Source: Albugo candida (Eukaryota > Oomycota > Peronosporomycetes > Albuginales). Taken from it: a stretch of 64,000 nucleotides of DNA. Of the stretch, positions 1 through 10,079 are shown in pieces; position 1 is the stretch's first letter, and each line of letters opens with the position of its first letter. A program made the position numbers and the translations under genes. Where the stretch lies: positions 215,154-279,153 of the forward strand of contig JBDOQK010000047.1 in the NCBI GenBank assembly GCA_040437565.1. Reading direction: 5' to 3'. The notes beneath the pieces are model-generated. The model searched no databases. It was not told the origin of the DNA and saw only the letters and a program-made list of their open reading frames with translations.

Positions 1-71
1 NNNNNNNNNNNNNNNNNNNNNNNNNNNNNNNNNNNNNNNNNNNNNNNNNNNNNNNNNNNNNNNNNNNNNNN
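1..71. other. assembly gap at window start
   Basis: Run of N. The sequence to its left is not in the window, so overlap cannot be tested. Confidence 0.99.
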
Positions 72-636
72 GCCAAGTATAGAATGCGTGTCGCTGAGAT
101 ATTCGATATGTCAGCCGTTTCATCATTGCGCGTATGTTCAAAGCGTGATTGACGTCATCACGTAGTGCGCTGCTTTTATATTGTGGCTCTTCTCTGTCCC
201 TTCAAAAACTTTGTGAACGAGCTCGTTTTAAGAAATGAACACGAACATCGTGCTACTACTCGCACCAAATCCATAAATGTACATTTCTATCTGCCCACTC
301 GATAACTGTTTACCAGACTGCATCTTAAATTAGCGGCGAATATTGCAAAAAAAAAAGCACCACTTTGGTCGGCTTCATCCCTAAAAATGCTCCCATGTAG
401 TAGAGTGTATGCAGAACAAGCGATTCTCCCCTGAATTGCAGGCCCTTATATAGCCGGCAAATTTAGAGTGAGTCTCGTTGTCAAAAATTAAACCTTTTCA
501 GCTTGTATAAGAAAGTCATGTTCAGAAAATGGACTTTCCTATACTATTTCTACCGGTCTTATCATGCCACATTTCATGTGGAGCTATTCATAGGTTCCCT
601 TTGCCGAATTACTGGCTGCATTATTCGATTGCAAAG
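72..636. other. upstream region of the PDI gene, no gene seen
   Basis: No convincing coding stretch. The frame of the following gene is open upstream to an ATG at 529, whose product begins with a hydrophobic stretch (MDFPILFLPVL). This is an alternative, longer start for the PDI. A run of ten A lies near 345-355. I see no recognisable promoter element. Confidence 0.4.
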
Positions 637-2179
637 ATGAGGATCAACGTCATCTATTATGCTGTGATATGCATGAATTCTCCAAAGTTTACAGTCTGTA
701 GTCGCATGAATAAGGAGGAACGCGTCATCACACTAAATAGCGAGACGTTTGATACAGTGCTGAGCTTCACTGAAATGGTCATGGTCGCATTTGTCGCGGA
801 TGTGCGTATTCACGTAATTACGCTAAATCTCACACCGTATACTGACATTATGTGTCCAGACTTGTAGAATATGTACTCTGGTACACAAAGAATATGAAAA
901 AGCAGCGAAACAGCTACGGAAGGAGAAGATTCAGGTGACTTTAGCGAGAATTGATGTCGGTAATTCGACTGATGTCGCAGAGCGACTTGGCATCAAACGA
1001 GTTCCATCGTACAAACTCTATGGGAATAATGGGAAGCGCTCGGTGGATTACAGAGGAATCCGAACCGCGGATGCGATAGTGAAATGGATTAGACTCTTTG
1101 AGGTGAATTATGTCAGCAACAAGGAAGAGCTTGCTGAATTTCGGAAGAAGCACAAAGACGTTTTACTGGCGAGTATCCCTGGTGACGACGAGAGTACCGC
1201 CAAAGTCCTGACTAAATTGCCATTTCATGATCTGGGAGTTGCTATTGCAGCGTACGCTGGATCCAAGTCGGACCTTATGAACATGATTGGTTTGGATGCA
1301 CCGATTGTGCTATACCGAGATTCAAACGGGATGCCTGCGTCATATAATGGAGATTTTGAAGATGCGGCACTCTTGAAATTTATCAAAAGTCATACGTCTT
1401 CTTCGTTGATGACATTCTCGCGAGACAGAGCCGGTGAGATATTTGGTGGAGATCGCAAAGAACATGTTTTGATATTCTACGATTTTGCTGACAAGAATGC
1501 TAAAGCACTGAAATCAACAATACGGAGTATTGCTACAGATCATGAAGAGCTCGATATGGCATATGTTCTTGTATCAGCGGATGAATATTTTCTTCTCGAA
1601 AAGTTCCGAATACGGAGAAATGAATTACCGGCTATCTTGCTGATCGATGCAAAGAAGGCGACTAAATCGTACCATTTCCAACGGCAAGGACAGGATCTGA
1701 ATTCAGCAATTGATAGCAATCTGGTGGATGAATTGATCAAGTTTGTTCAGACATTCCGTTCTGGCAAGCTGACTCCTTCTTTGAAGTCTTCTGAGCCTGT
1801 CGACGACAGTGACGAAAAACTAAAACAAATTGTGGGCTCACAATTTCAAGAACGTGTGATGAAAAGCGATAAGGACATTTTGTTGATATTCATAGCACCG
1901 TGGTGCTCCTACTGCAAAGCACTTTCATCGATATATACGCATCTTGCTGAGAAGTACTCTGGCGTCGATAGCATTATGATTGCAAAAATGGATGCGATCA
2001 AGAACGACGTGGATCACCCGGAGGTAAACGTGGTCGCATATCCAACTATCATGTTTTTCCCTGCTGGCGACAAGAACCATCCAGTCAAATACGAAGGCCA
2101 TCGTGACGTTAAAAGTTTTGTCAAGTTTTTACAGTCACATACACAATACTTTGCTCAGAAGCTACACCACGAGCTGTAG
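637..2179 (+). CDS. protein disulfide isomerase, a-b-b'-a' type, ER-retained
   Basis: Oxidises and isomerises disulfides of secretory proteins in the ER lumen. Exons 637-801 and 860-2179 (58 nt GT-AG intron) give 494 aa. The first thioredoxin domain reads MVMVAFVAD then TCRICTLVHKEYEKAA across the splice, so the first active site is CRIC. The last domain has FIAPWCSYCKALSSIY, active site CSYC. Between them lie two redox-inactive thioredoxin-like domains. The C-terminus is KLHHEL, an HDEL-like retrieval signal. Both active sites depart from the common CGHC, which usually changes redox potential (family knowledge). The start is uncertain: ATG 637 gives MRINVIYYAVIC, a weak signal-like segment, while the in-frame ATG at 529 gives a more hydrophobic one. 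The intron falls just before the first CxxC and is chosen because it restores frame and motif. Confidence 0.9.
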
Positions 2180-3078
2180 GAGACCGTCTTTATCATTTTA
2201 CAAAAGCGGTCAGGGTCGTTTTCGACCGTCAAGGGTTGACTAGCATGCACATAGTTCCCATTTGGTAATGTTAAGAGAAACCTCATTCTGACTCTGTGAA
2301 ATAGCTGTCATTTCTGATCGAAAGCAGAAAAGCAGCCTGCGATGATGGCCGCATCGAGCAGTGGATGCATCGAATCCATCCCTATATCTGGTTCATGCAT
2401 CAATCTTGACTGAAACTCGTTCAATCGTTTACAGCACCATGTCACGTATTGAATTCAGGAGTAGCTTCTAACGCTTGTCGTCGCCTAATCCATCTTCTAT
2501 AGGAGCACGCGTCTATCTACACCAAGCGAATCGAAGTATCTGTTGAGTTGCGGAATCATTGGGAGCCATATAGACATCGCTGTGAATGAATCTCCTGGCG
2601 ATAAACAAGCTCATTCAGGCGAGTTGTACAAACTGACACATGCACGCTTACACCGTGCTTTGATGGCTCAGCGCATGCAGTATCATATATTGAGCTTCCG
2701 ATGCAAATGAATACTGTAACTTCACGTTTTGACTACTTCCATCAGACACATTTTAAGCTACGACAGGTGTAAACACGTTGGCTACATGCTCCTCCCGATA
2801 TCCCACATGAGCACAATTTTTTTTCTTGTCTATGGAACGAATGAATAGATGGCAGTGACAATCTCGAAGTGAAATGGCCTCCATATACAAATTCAGAACA
2901 AATTTGATATCTCAACACCCTAAAAAATTGCTTTTAAAGGTCAATAAATTCATATCAATTGCATCCATACTAATGCTCTCACGATCGCTTTCTCATGGAT
3001 CATCGGCAATCGTGTAGATAACACAGCTAAAGGAAGGCGGCATGTTCTTGATGTTTATAGTGTCGAGTGGATTGTACC
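2180..3078. other. intergenic, nothing recognised
   Basis: About 900 bases between the stop of the PDI gene and the stop of the minus-strand Vma22-like gene. The two genes are convergent. No ORF of coding character, tRNA or repeat was recognised. Confidence 0.4.
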
Positions 3079-3645
3079 TTAATCGGTAAAACCTTCTGGA
3101 TGACTTTTATCGAGCTCGCTAGTTTGAGCTTGAGCCGTGCACACAACTTGCGCAAGAGTGGCACTCTGAGCAATCTCACGAAGCACTATAGAGTGAATAA
3201 TGAGCTATCGCATGATTATTTAGCCATGTCCCACCCACCAGAAATGAATTCTTGTCGTGTTTGTCGAAGTTCGTGCGTTGGTAGGGCGCTGAACCAGAGA
3301 ATTGGATCATGCAATGGGATGGACTGTGCGCAATTTATCTGTGTTTTTTCCAAGCTGACCAGCTCACTGTCATCCCTGTCACCAATTTCGTACCCCGAGG
3401 AGCCACTAGCAGAATACTTGATCGCATTGAATGACGTAGGATACGAAATGATCGACAAATTGTGAGCTGAATGGCGACGTTTTGCTCTCGAGAGCATCAG
3501 GAAACACTACTATGCGCATGTTAGTCATAAATGGAAGTGCACAGGTATCACATAAACTTTCCTTTTGGAGTTTACTGCATACTTTGTCATGCTGCACAAG
3601 GTATTGCTCGTATTGGCCGATAGTTTCGACCAGGATTTCGTCCAT
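3079..3645 (-). CDS. V-ATPase assembly factor, Vma22/CCDC115-like
   Basis: CCDC115/Vma22 acts at the ER in assembling the V0 sector of the vacuolar proton pump. The proposed three exons (3645-3583, 3506-3239, 3185-3079) keep frame and give 145 aa. The N-terminus is a short helix (MDEILVETIGQYEQYL). Exon 2 carries LSRAKRR, comparable to LSRSNY in yeast and LAKARY in human. The diagnostic segment DPILWFSALPTHELRQTRQEF matches the family signature DP-L-WFG-LVP-SLRQAQ-SF. Exon 3 supplies the expected C-terminal helix (VLREIAQSATLAQVV). The second intron (3238-3186, GTGGGT...TATAG) is well supported because reading through it stops at once. The first intron is less certain, and an extra few residues of coiled coil may belong to exon 1. 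No other family fits the DP-W-LRQ signature as well. Confidence 0.7.
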
Positions 3646-3664
3646 GTCACCTATATTACCGTGA

Positions 3665-3886
3665 TTGACTCAAGTGTAATAATTTACATTTAAAAGGCTT
3701 TTAATGAAAGAAAGGCATAGATGCGAAGAGCCTTTAGGGATAAGTTCAGAATACTAATACAGCAAAATAACTTATATTAATTACAATTATGGGCTGACAC
3801 TTGACTGCAACTGAACAGCTACTTCATCTACTGACAATTCTTCAGCTTCATTTCCAAACATCTCGCTTGCATCCATAATGACGTGA
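3665..3886. repeat. dispersed repeat copy A (3' end of a coiled-coil pseudogene)
   Basis: About 220 bases nearly identical to 10894-11115, differing at a handful of positions. It contains a 7 bp stem AAAGGCT (3693-3699) / AGCCTTT (3729-3735). On the minus strand it carries the last codons and 3' flank of the coiled-coil pseudogene that is longer at 11.2-12.2 kb. The contig stops at exactly the same base (after GACGTGA) as copy B does at 11115, as expected if an assembler broke at the repeat boundary. Confidence 0.85.
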
Positions 3887-3986
3887 NNNNNNNNNNNNNN
3901 NNNNNNNNNNNNNNNNNNNNNNNNNNNNNNNNNNNNNNNNNNNNNNNNNNNNNNNNNNNNNNNNNNNNNNNNNNNNNNNNNNNNNN
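3887..3986. other. assembly gap without flanking overlap
   Basis: 100 N. The left edge is inside the dispersed repeat and the right edge starts with an inverted repeat. No shared sequence joins the two sides, so real sequence is probably missing. Confidence 0.9.
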
Positions 3987-4025
3987 TGTGTCGTTTGCAG
4001 CAATTCGCTCATTGCAAACGACACA
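3987..4025. repeat. perfect 13 bp inverted repeat at a contig edge
   Basis: TGTGTCGTTTGCA (3987-3999) and its exact reverse complement (4013-4025) are separated by 13 nt. It begins at the first base after the gap, as does the hairpin at 43211. I take it as a possible fold-back read artefact rather than a biological element. Confidence 0.7.
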
Positions 4026-4142
4026 CAGAATGAGATATATCGATCGAATACTGCAACTATTGCATTCATTCCATGCGGCATTGCTATTTTTAGAATTGGC
4101 GACGATGTACCGTGGATTCCAAAAGTACACAGCGGCGACTAT

Positions 4143-4540
4143 AGGGTCCGTACCCAGCTCAGTCGGTTAAGCACTTAAGCGCACGGACCCCCTGCCGGAG
4201 GTCGTTAGTTCGATCCCCGGCAGTGTGGGCAGCGGTTTGAACCCACCCAAGCAATAAGCTTGGAAAATATCTGCCTCCCTAGGTTTGAANNNNNNNNNNN
4301 NNNNNNNNNNNNNNNNNNNNNNNNNNNNNNNNNNNNNNNNNNNNNNNNNNNNNNNNNNNNNNNNNNNNNNNNNNNNNNNNNNNNNNNNNCACGGACCCCC
4401 TGCCGGAGGTCGTTAGTTCGATCCCCGGCAGTGTGGGCAGCGGTTTGAACCCACCCAAGCAATAAGCTTGGAAAATATCTGCCTCCCTAGGTTTGAATCA
4501 GACTTAAGTGACATTCACACGGTCAGGGGCTCATGATAGA
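4143..4540 (+). repeat. tRNA-derived SINE-like element
   Basis: A tRNA-like head: box A-like CAGCTCAGTCGGTTAAGC at 4155-4172 and box B-like AGTTCGATCC at 4207-4216, spaced as in a RNA polymerase III type 2 promoter. Stems are visible: GGGTCCGT with ACGGACCC (8 bp) and CTGCCGG with CCGGCAG. The anticodon arm does not fold as in a working tRNA and no intact acceptor stem closes the molecule, so this is better read as a tRNA-derived SINE head than a tRNA gene. The 3' boundary is not visible. Part of the element is falsely duplicated around the gap at 4290. Confidence 0.5.
4182..4497. repeat. false duplication around gap 4290-4389 (108 nt)
   Basis: 4182-4289 equals 4390-4497. Contig ends overlap and should be merged. 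The SINE is therefore present once here. Confidence 0.9.
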
Positions 4541-4839
4541 ATAAGGAAGGTAGTTAAAGAACCAGATAAACACTGTAATGAAATCCTTGAGAAAGTAGCG
4601 GCGACTCGGACATTGAATATGCTGGTGCTTTTGCACACAGACATGTGATATTGATATATACTTTGCAAATGAAACCATTGTAGTTAAGTGACTCGGTTAG
4701 AACAGCACAAGAAATGTATGCTTCTTTATAATTACATATCTAGTCGCAGTCTACTATCAAAAGTGCAACTCGCACGAACTTCAATCCAGCGGCATGAGTC
4801 CGTTTCAGTACAGCTCGCCTTCTAAGCAGTATTTATGTT

Positions 4840-5926
4840 CTATGCTCCCTCTCGATCAGCGCACTTGATCTTTTCTTTTTGTACGACTTGATGGGTCCGC
4901 CAGTTGAGAGGAAAGCTCGTTTTATGGTGAGCAGCTTCACTTGCAACGTATTCGTCCAATACGGCAACCAAAGTATAAGGATCACAATGTAAACTCAGCG
5001 ATATCGCTCCTTTGGATGACCTCAACACCGGTGCTCCAGTGTTTCCATGAGATCGAAATACAAGCAAAAAAGGAGTCCATTTTCGATGTGTGATTCACAC
5101 GCAAATGCCAACTTGGAGGCGCTGTGAAGACCGTTTTGGGATTTTTCATAAGAGCTTGCGCTCGATCGCATCACAGGAGGCGACGCAGCTGTACTTTTCA
5201 GCTTCCATTCTCCACCTCGGCGATAGAAATGGGTCGCATGTGCTACTAGCCCTTTGCTAAGTAATCGACGGATCCAAGAAAGGCGGCGTCCTTCCAACAA
5301 TTTTGTCTTGAAATCTTCACAACGTTTACATGTCTCCAAATTCTGCGATTGGACTCTTTCGATTCTCAAGGCTTTTGAATGGAGGAATGCGTATGTTTTC
5401 GAAATCACTCGAAAATCTCAACTTTTCAGTACTCTAAAACCAAAATCAACCTAGACTCAAAAGCCTACTAACTTAGTATTCGTGATGAGGTTTTGGATCC
5501 TCAAGTTTAACAAGGTCATCGGATATGTGCGAAGCAGGACGGAAATCCGCTTGCATGCTCTCCCTCTCGAGCTTACGATCGGTCGCAAGTCATTTTCATC
5601 TGCAAATACGGTGTATGGAATTCAGGATTTCTTTGAGAAAATGGAGAGCATGAACGCTTATTTCCTCTCATTTCTAGGATGTTGTGTGCATGCTACTGTT
5701 AAATCTCCCTGGTCAAGCGAATTTCGTCGTATCCCTCTCGATCAACCTCAAGTGCGACCTCACCCTCCACGAGTGTATTGAGTAATTTATGGCTTGCGAG
5801 TAGAGTGAATGACTTACTCGAGGATTTGAGGATACTGAGATACTGACAAGTGCTCGATCGTTTCACGTGATCGGCTTTGGGAACGGCTTTGTGTGGCGCT
5901 CGAACGAAATATCTCGACGCATACAT
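4840..5926 (-). CDS. unassigned multi-exon gene (exon structure provisional)
   Basis: I do not recognise the family. Reading the minus strand, coding-like blocks are joined by good splice signals. ATG at 5926 opens MYASRYFVRAPHKAV, followed by a GTAAGT donor. A block with DENDLRPIVSSRGRACKR and LLRTYPMTLLNLRIQNLI follows. The next block is STEKLRFSSDFENIRIPPF to SPIAEFGD, ending in a GTAAAC donor. Then KGLVAHATHFYRRGGEWKL runs on to ENGLLFCL. The last block is SSKGAISLSLHCDPYTLVAV, ending at a TAG at 4840. Joins between the later blocks keep frame, with introns of about 35-69 nt. The join between the first and second blocks is not solved, so a damaged gene cannot be excluded. Confidence 0.4.
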
Positions 5927-6061
5927 CCGCAGCTGATGCTCATGATACCTCCAAAACTACGCAATCAAGCCAAATGACGGAAATGGAGGCAAATGATCAA
6001 GTCAAAAAATTAAAGATATTCTCCATACTGTCACGGCTAACACGTGGATTGATGTATCGAA

Positions 6062-6810
6062 CTGAATCGAACCGAGCTCTATGAGTATATTGAGTTGTAT
6101 ATCTACCAAGGGGATTTAAAGAAGACTCACTGTGATGGATTTATAATGGATCATGTCGATCGAGGGCACCCGGATTGTGGAGTTCTTACCACACACAAAA
6201 TACTGGAAAAAGATGCGGAAAATGGCGCAAAAGCATGCACTGGTTCTCGTATAGAAAGCGTCATAAAAGGGAAACGACATCTTCAAGTGAGATCGAATGA
6301 GAGAGTGTTTTATGCTTACTTGCCAAATGGACACATTGCAAAAGATAAAAAAGCTATTGGAACAAAACATGGAGTTTATTGGAGCGGAAAACCTCGAGCA
6401 GAGATCCACTCTACAAATGAAATGAGTATTGATTCCAGGATCGAGCGCTGATTTTGATGATGGTAAGTGCGGAGAGATATATGACAGTCATGAACGGCCA
6501 AGTGGGCGTGGAGGTGATGGATTTCCATGTATAGGGGAATTCAAGATCCCACCCAATACACCTCCTGGAATGTATGAAGCTGTTTGGTACTGGGAATTTC
6601 TGGCTCGATGATGAACATCAGTATGTCGATCAAGCTCAAGCGAGTGGTTATAGTGGAGCCTCTTATCACTTATGTTTTGAGTTTGAAGTGATCTCTGACA
6701 AAGACGAGTCAGAAGGACGCAAGGGTCTCAATTTTGACATTGATGTTCCTAATGCTAGAGAAAAGAATTGTACACTTTACAGATACATATATGTAACTTT
6801 TGCTTACTAA
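6062..6810 (+). pseudogene. broken secreted-protein gene, LPMO-like (possibly AA17/DUF7492-type)
   Basis: Three consecutive frames encode one continuous-looking protein. The first has THCDGFIMDHVDRGHPDCGV, RSNERVFYAYLPNGHIAKDK and KHGVYWSG. The second has DFDDGKCGEIYDSH, GDGFPCIGEF and PPGMYEAVWYWEF. The third has WLDDEHQYVDQAQASGYSG and SYHLCFEFEV. Paired cysteines and the G-YEAVWYWxFWLD segment recall secreted oomycete lytic polysaccharide monooxygenase-like proteins; this family call is memory-based and weak. Two frame changes (near 6440-6460 and near 6600) have no intron that would explain them; the second is one extra base in GAATTTCTGG. No start codon or signal peptide precedes the first block. 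The gene therefore looks dead in this copy, unless the breaks are sequencing errors. Confidence 0.6.
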
Positions 6811-6890
6811 ACATTAGTAAATGCTCTTCTTTCCTGACTGTACTATTGCAACGTTTACTTTGTACTCTGACTTATACGTGTGAGATGCTT

Positions 6891-7619
6891 CTAATTGCTC
6901 AATGAGTTTGAATGAAAAGTGTATGACGTATATGAGTGCCACGCACACTGAGTATCAAAAGTCTGTACGATGCGTACGATTTGAAGCTTGAATCGATGAT
7001 ATGAAGTACAGAGCCAGATGGCGCATCCGTTAGTCAGATGTCGTGCAAGCAAAAGACTATCGATTTGCTGACAAAGATTCGCAATATGTTGAGATATCTC
7101 ATTATCAGAATATCTGAGACGCATCGAAGACTTTGAACCGAACGGATGTTGCGATACGCTGATAGCTATTGGTAAGGATTGATCGTACAAATTGGAGGTA
7201 CAAGCTGACAGTGTACCATCTGATGAGTTTGTGAAGCTCGTGTACAGTAAGAGTGAGGCTACAGCGAGCTTCTTCCAGTCATGAAGGATGAGTTTATTGT
7301 TAAGGTATCCACATACTTTGATCAAATGGAACGCATCAACGCAAGCAGATATGATGACTTTTCTCCTGTACCGACTTGGTGCTGTATTGGATGTCTGAGG
7401 TACACAGCAGCATGAATTGCATTCGCAAAATGAATGAAATCTCCGCTGAATCAAAAAGACTGGTTCAAAAAGAGCTCTATTGCAGTTACCGAGAAACTTT
7501 GTATAAAAGTCGGTAGGAAACCCCATAAAGTATCCGGCAGGCCAAATACAAGCGGTATTGCACTTCTGAAAGAACCATCTATTCTCTATTGGTGACTTTG
7601 GTGGTGCGCTTGTACTCAT
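6891..7619 (-). CDS. hypothetical 242-aa ORF overlapping the TTC27 stop
   Basis: An open frame whose ATG at 7619 overlaps the TGA of TTC27 (ATGA overlap). It is rich in Cys, Ser, Tyr and Phe, with no recognised domain, signal peptide or clear membrane segment. The stretch SSDGTLSACTSNLYDQSLPI to LCQQIDSLLLARHL has the look of a real folded protein, and the N-terminal half less so. It may be an exon of a gene with introns, or a chance frame. Compact overlap of this kind is not typical for independently transcribed eukaryotic genes. Confidence 0.25.
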   Translation of the reverse strand: MSTSAPPKSPIENRWFFQKCNTACIWPAGYFMGFPTDFYTKFLGNCNRALFEPVFLIQRRFHSFCECNSCCCVPQTSNTAPSRYRRKVIISACVDAFHLIKVCGYLNNKLILHDWKKLAVASLLLYTSFTNSSDGTLSACTSNLYDQSLPIAISVSQHPFGSKSSMRLRYSDNEISQHIANLCQQIDSLLLARHLTNGCAIWLCTSYHRFKLQIVRIVQTFDTQCAWHSYTSYTFHSNSLSN

Positions 7620-10079
7620 GGTATTGCTTCAGATGCTAATTGTATATCTTGCAGCGCTTCTTCTAGTCGCACACAGATCTCCAAGTGCGGGAAATTGATT
7701 TGTGCTTTTTTCAATACACCTCGAAGAAACAAACGGGCCGCATGCAAAGCCTTTTTTGAAGCTTGGACTTGATAACCAGCAGCTACTTGCAACGCCGCAT
7801 CACAGACTTTCACCACTTGCTCTTCATCTTTTTCCCAATTTGCTGTTTGTAATGTACGAGATACCTTCAAACGACATTCAAGCGCCTTCTCTTGCCTGCC
7901 GACACCATCATTGAAATGCGCATAAACTTGCCAGAGCTTCGAATTATTAGTCGCGACTGACGTAATGCGGCCCAGCAACTTTGCAAGTTCATCCTTGTAA
8001 TGCGACTGCAGTACTCCTTCATTCTCAAACACGATCGCATTGACCAACCAAGCAAGAAGCTCATGATCCACAGGGCGATTGTGTTTTGAACGTAAATCAA
8101 GGAGTTGATGTTGTGCGTAGATCGCATCACCGTATTTTCCAATTTCTACAGCACACCAAGCTAAATTCTCCCAAATTTGCCACATGAATCGCTTTTGTTT
8201 GACCGCTTCCTGGAAGACCGAGAAGGCTTCAGCAAAGTGTTTTTGTGTCATATGTATGGATCCAATGTTACCCCATGCTTCCGCGTTGTCAGGATCTAGC
8301 TGTACGACCCGTGTGAATGACTGCAACCCGAGATTCCAATCGCTTGCTCGCATGCCCAAAACACCCAAAAGAAACCACGTCTGCATGTGCATCGGATGTA
8401 TCCGTAGACTCTCTTCAAAGTGTTTGATTGCGGACGGAATATCGTTCGCTTCAAATGCTGCTCGTCCTAGCGAGCGTTTAGCCCGTGGATATCGGTGCTC
8501 AGAAAGCTCCCATGCAGCCTCAAAATGAGACATTTCGCCGGTTAAGTCTCCCAAACAACACCATAAATAAGGCGTTGGCTCGATCATAATACGTTCACGA
8601 ACAAGAGCTTCCGCCTTTTTCTGCTGATCCAAAATCCGATAACAAATGATCACTTCATCCCAAATTTCCAGCTCTTTGAATAATTCCAACGCACTTGCTG
8701 CCGCACCTAACGCAAAGTATCGTTCCGCTAAATCTTTTTTCAGCGCAAATTGCGGCGGAAATGCTAATGCGTAAACGTGCGCCATACGTTCGATCGCTGG
8801 CGTCATATCCTCCAAGGAAGATGGAGTTGCTAGCTGGGTTGAATGTTGATCCACAAGCGCTTGTATCTGCAAAACGGCACGCTCACGGCGTTTAGAAGTC
8901 TGACACTCGAGCCAGGCTCGTTCTAACAGAGCAGTTGCGTGCACCATCCAGTTGTTTGGTTGCTCAAGCACACAAGCAATATACGCCATCATTTCTTCAC
9001 GAGTCAAAATATCGTTCGGATTGTTATTTTTCACGTCCAGACAGAGCGCCAGTAAAATGATTTGATCGATGACAAGCAGCTCTTCTCGTTCCGGACGTGT
9101 GTCATCTTCAAATTGAATCTGTTCCAAAAGAATATTTTCTGGATCTGCTTGATCCAAAGTGACGACTGCATTTTGGTCGAAATGAGTTTCTGATTGGATA
9201 GGCTGCTTTGAGCGCAGCGTCTGATTGGAGCTTGCGAGTAATACCATTTGTGCGNNNNNNNNNNNNNNNNNNNNNNNNNNNNNNNNNNNNNNNNNNNNNN
9301 NNNNNNNNNNNNNNNNNNNNNNNNNNNNNNNNNNNNNNNNNNNNNNNNNNNNNNTGATGCGCTAGGGAAGCACGCGCATTCCACCATGATGCTGAAGTGA
9401 CTTGTCGGACGATTTTCATTACTTCTTCATCACATTGGATGGAGCCGATCCAGCTACTTTGACTCCAGTTTCCAACGGCTTGCAGCAAACAGCGTGCTAA
9501 TAGCAATATCTCCAGCCTTCCACATGTATTATATGGATACTCGCCATCTACCTGCAATGCCACACATGCAAAGGAGCGATAGTTTATTGTATCTCTTGCT
9601 TTGCTTTCGATGAACGCATTAGAGTATGTCGTAAGAATTTCAAGTTCATGCGTAGATAATGCTGGACCAGTGTAGTTGATTTGTGTGAACACATTAAGTA
9701 GAGCTATGCCCTGAAGTAAGATTTGATACGATGTGAGTAATGGGAAAGTCGATCGACGAATGCAATCGTGTGCGAAACAGATGACGTCGTGAACGAAATC
9801 TACGCTTCTGGTGGATGACTGAGAGCATATCCAATGTGACTGCAGCACTTTGATGTACTTTCCTTCGCATATATACTTGCTTGCCAGGATTATATCGCTG
9901 ATCATTTTACTTTCTTCCAAGGTAATGAGAGCTATTTGCGATAGTCTATCCTTCAGAAGACCGATATGCTGTGCGTCAGATTCCAAAATCGCCCCTTCCA
10001 TATCGCGTATCAACGAAGGTACGCAGTATTTGCGTTCATCAGCATCGGATCCTTTTGCGGCCAATGTCGTGTCATCCAT
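7616..10079 (-). CDS. TTC27: tetratricopeptide repeat protein 27 (TTC27/Emw1-like)
   Basis: TPR protein conserved across eukaryotes; yeast Emw1 is essential and linked to cell-wall integrity (family knowledge). The N-terminal part (ATG 10079 to 9355) and C-terminal part (9254 to TGA 7616) are separated by a real gap at 9255-9354. Family blocks seen include SASWWNARASLAH just before the gap, LAERYFALGAAASALELF, LEIWDEVIICYRILDQQKKA, AAWELSEHRYPRAKRSLG, HPMHMQTWFLLGVLGMRA, LDPDNAEAWGNIGSIHMTQK and WQIWENLAWCAVEIGKYGDA. TPRs fill roughly the central third. The frames on the two sides of the gap differ, so the missing segment is not 100 nt long. About 810 aa are visible, close to the usual length of about 840, so little is missing. 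Confidence 0.9.
9255..9354. other. assembly gap inside TTC27, no flanking overlap
   Basis: 100 N. The two flanks share no repeat, unlike most gaps here, so some coding sequence is missing. Confidence 0.9.

Noticed and set aside
3067-3465. 132-aa + strand frame
   Set aside because: It overlaps the minus-strand Vma22-like exons, which carry the family signature; the + frame has no recognisable features.
3987-4025. Inverted repeat as a transposon end or terminator
   Set aside because: It sits exactly at a contig edge like the hairpin at 43211, so a fold-back artefact is more likely.
4143-4230. Functional tRNA gene
   Set aside because: Box A and B are good but no complete acceptor and anticodon arms can be folded from the sequence.
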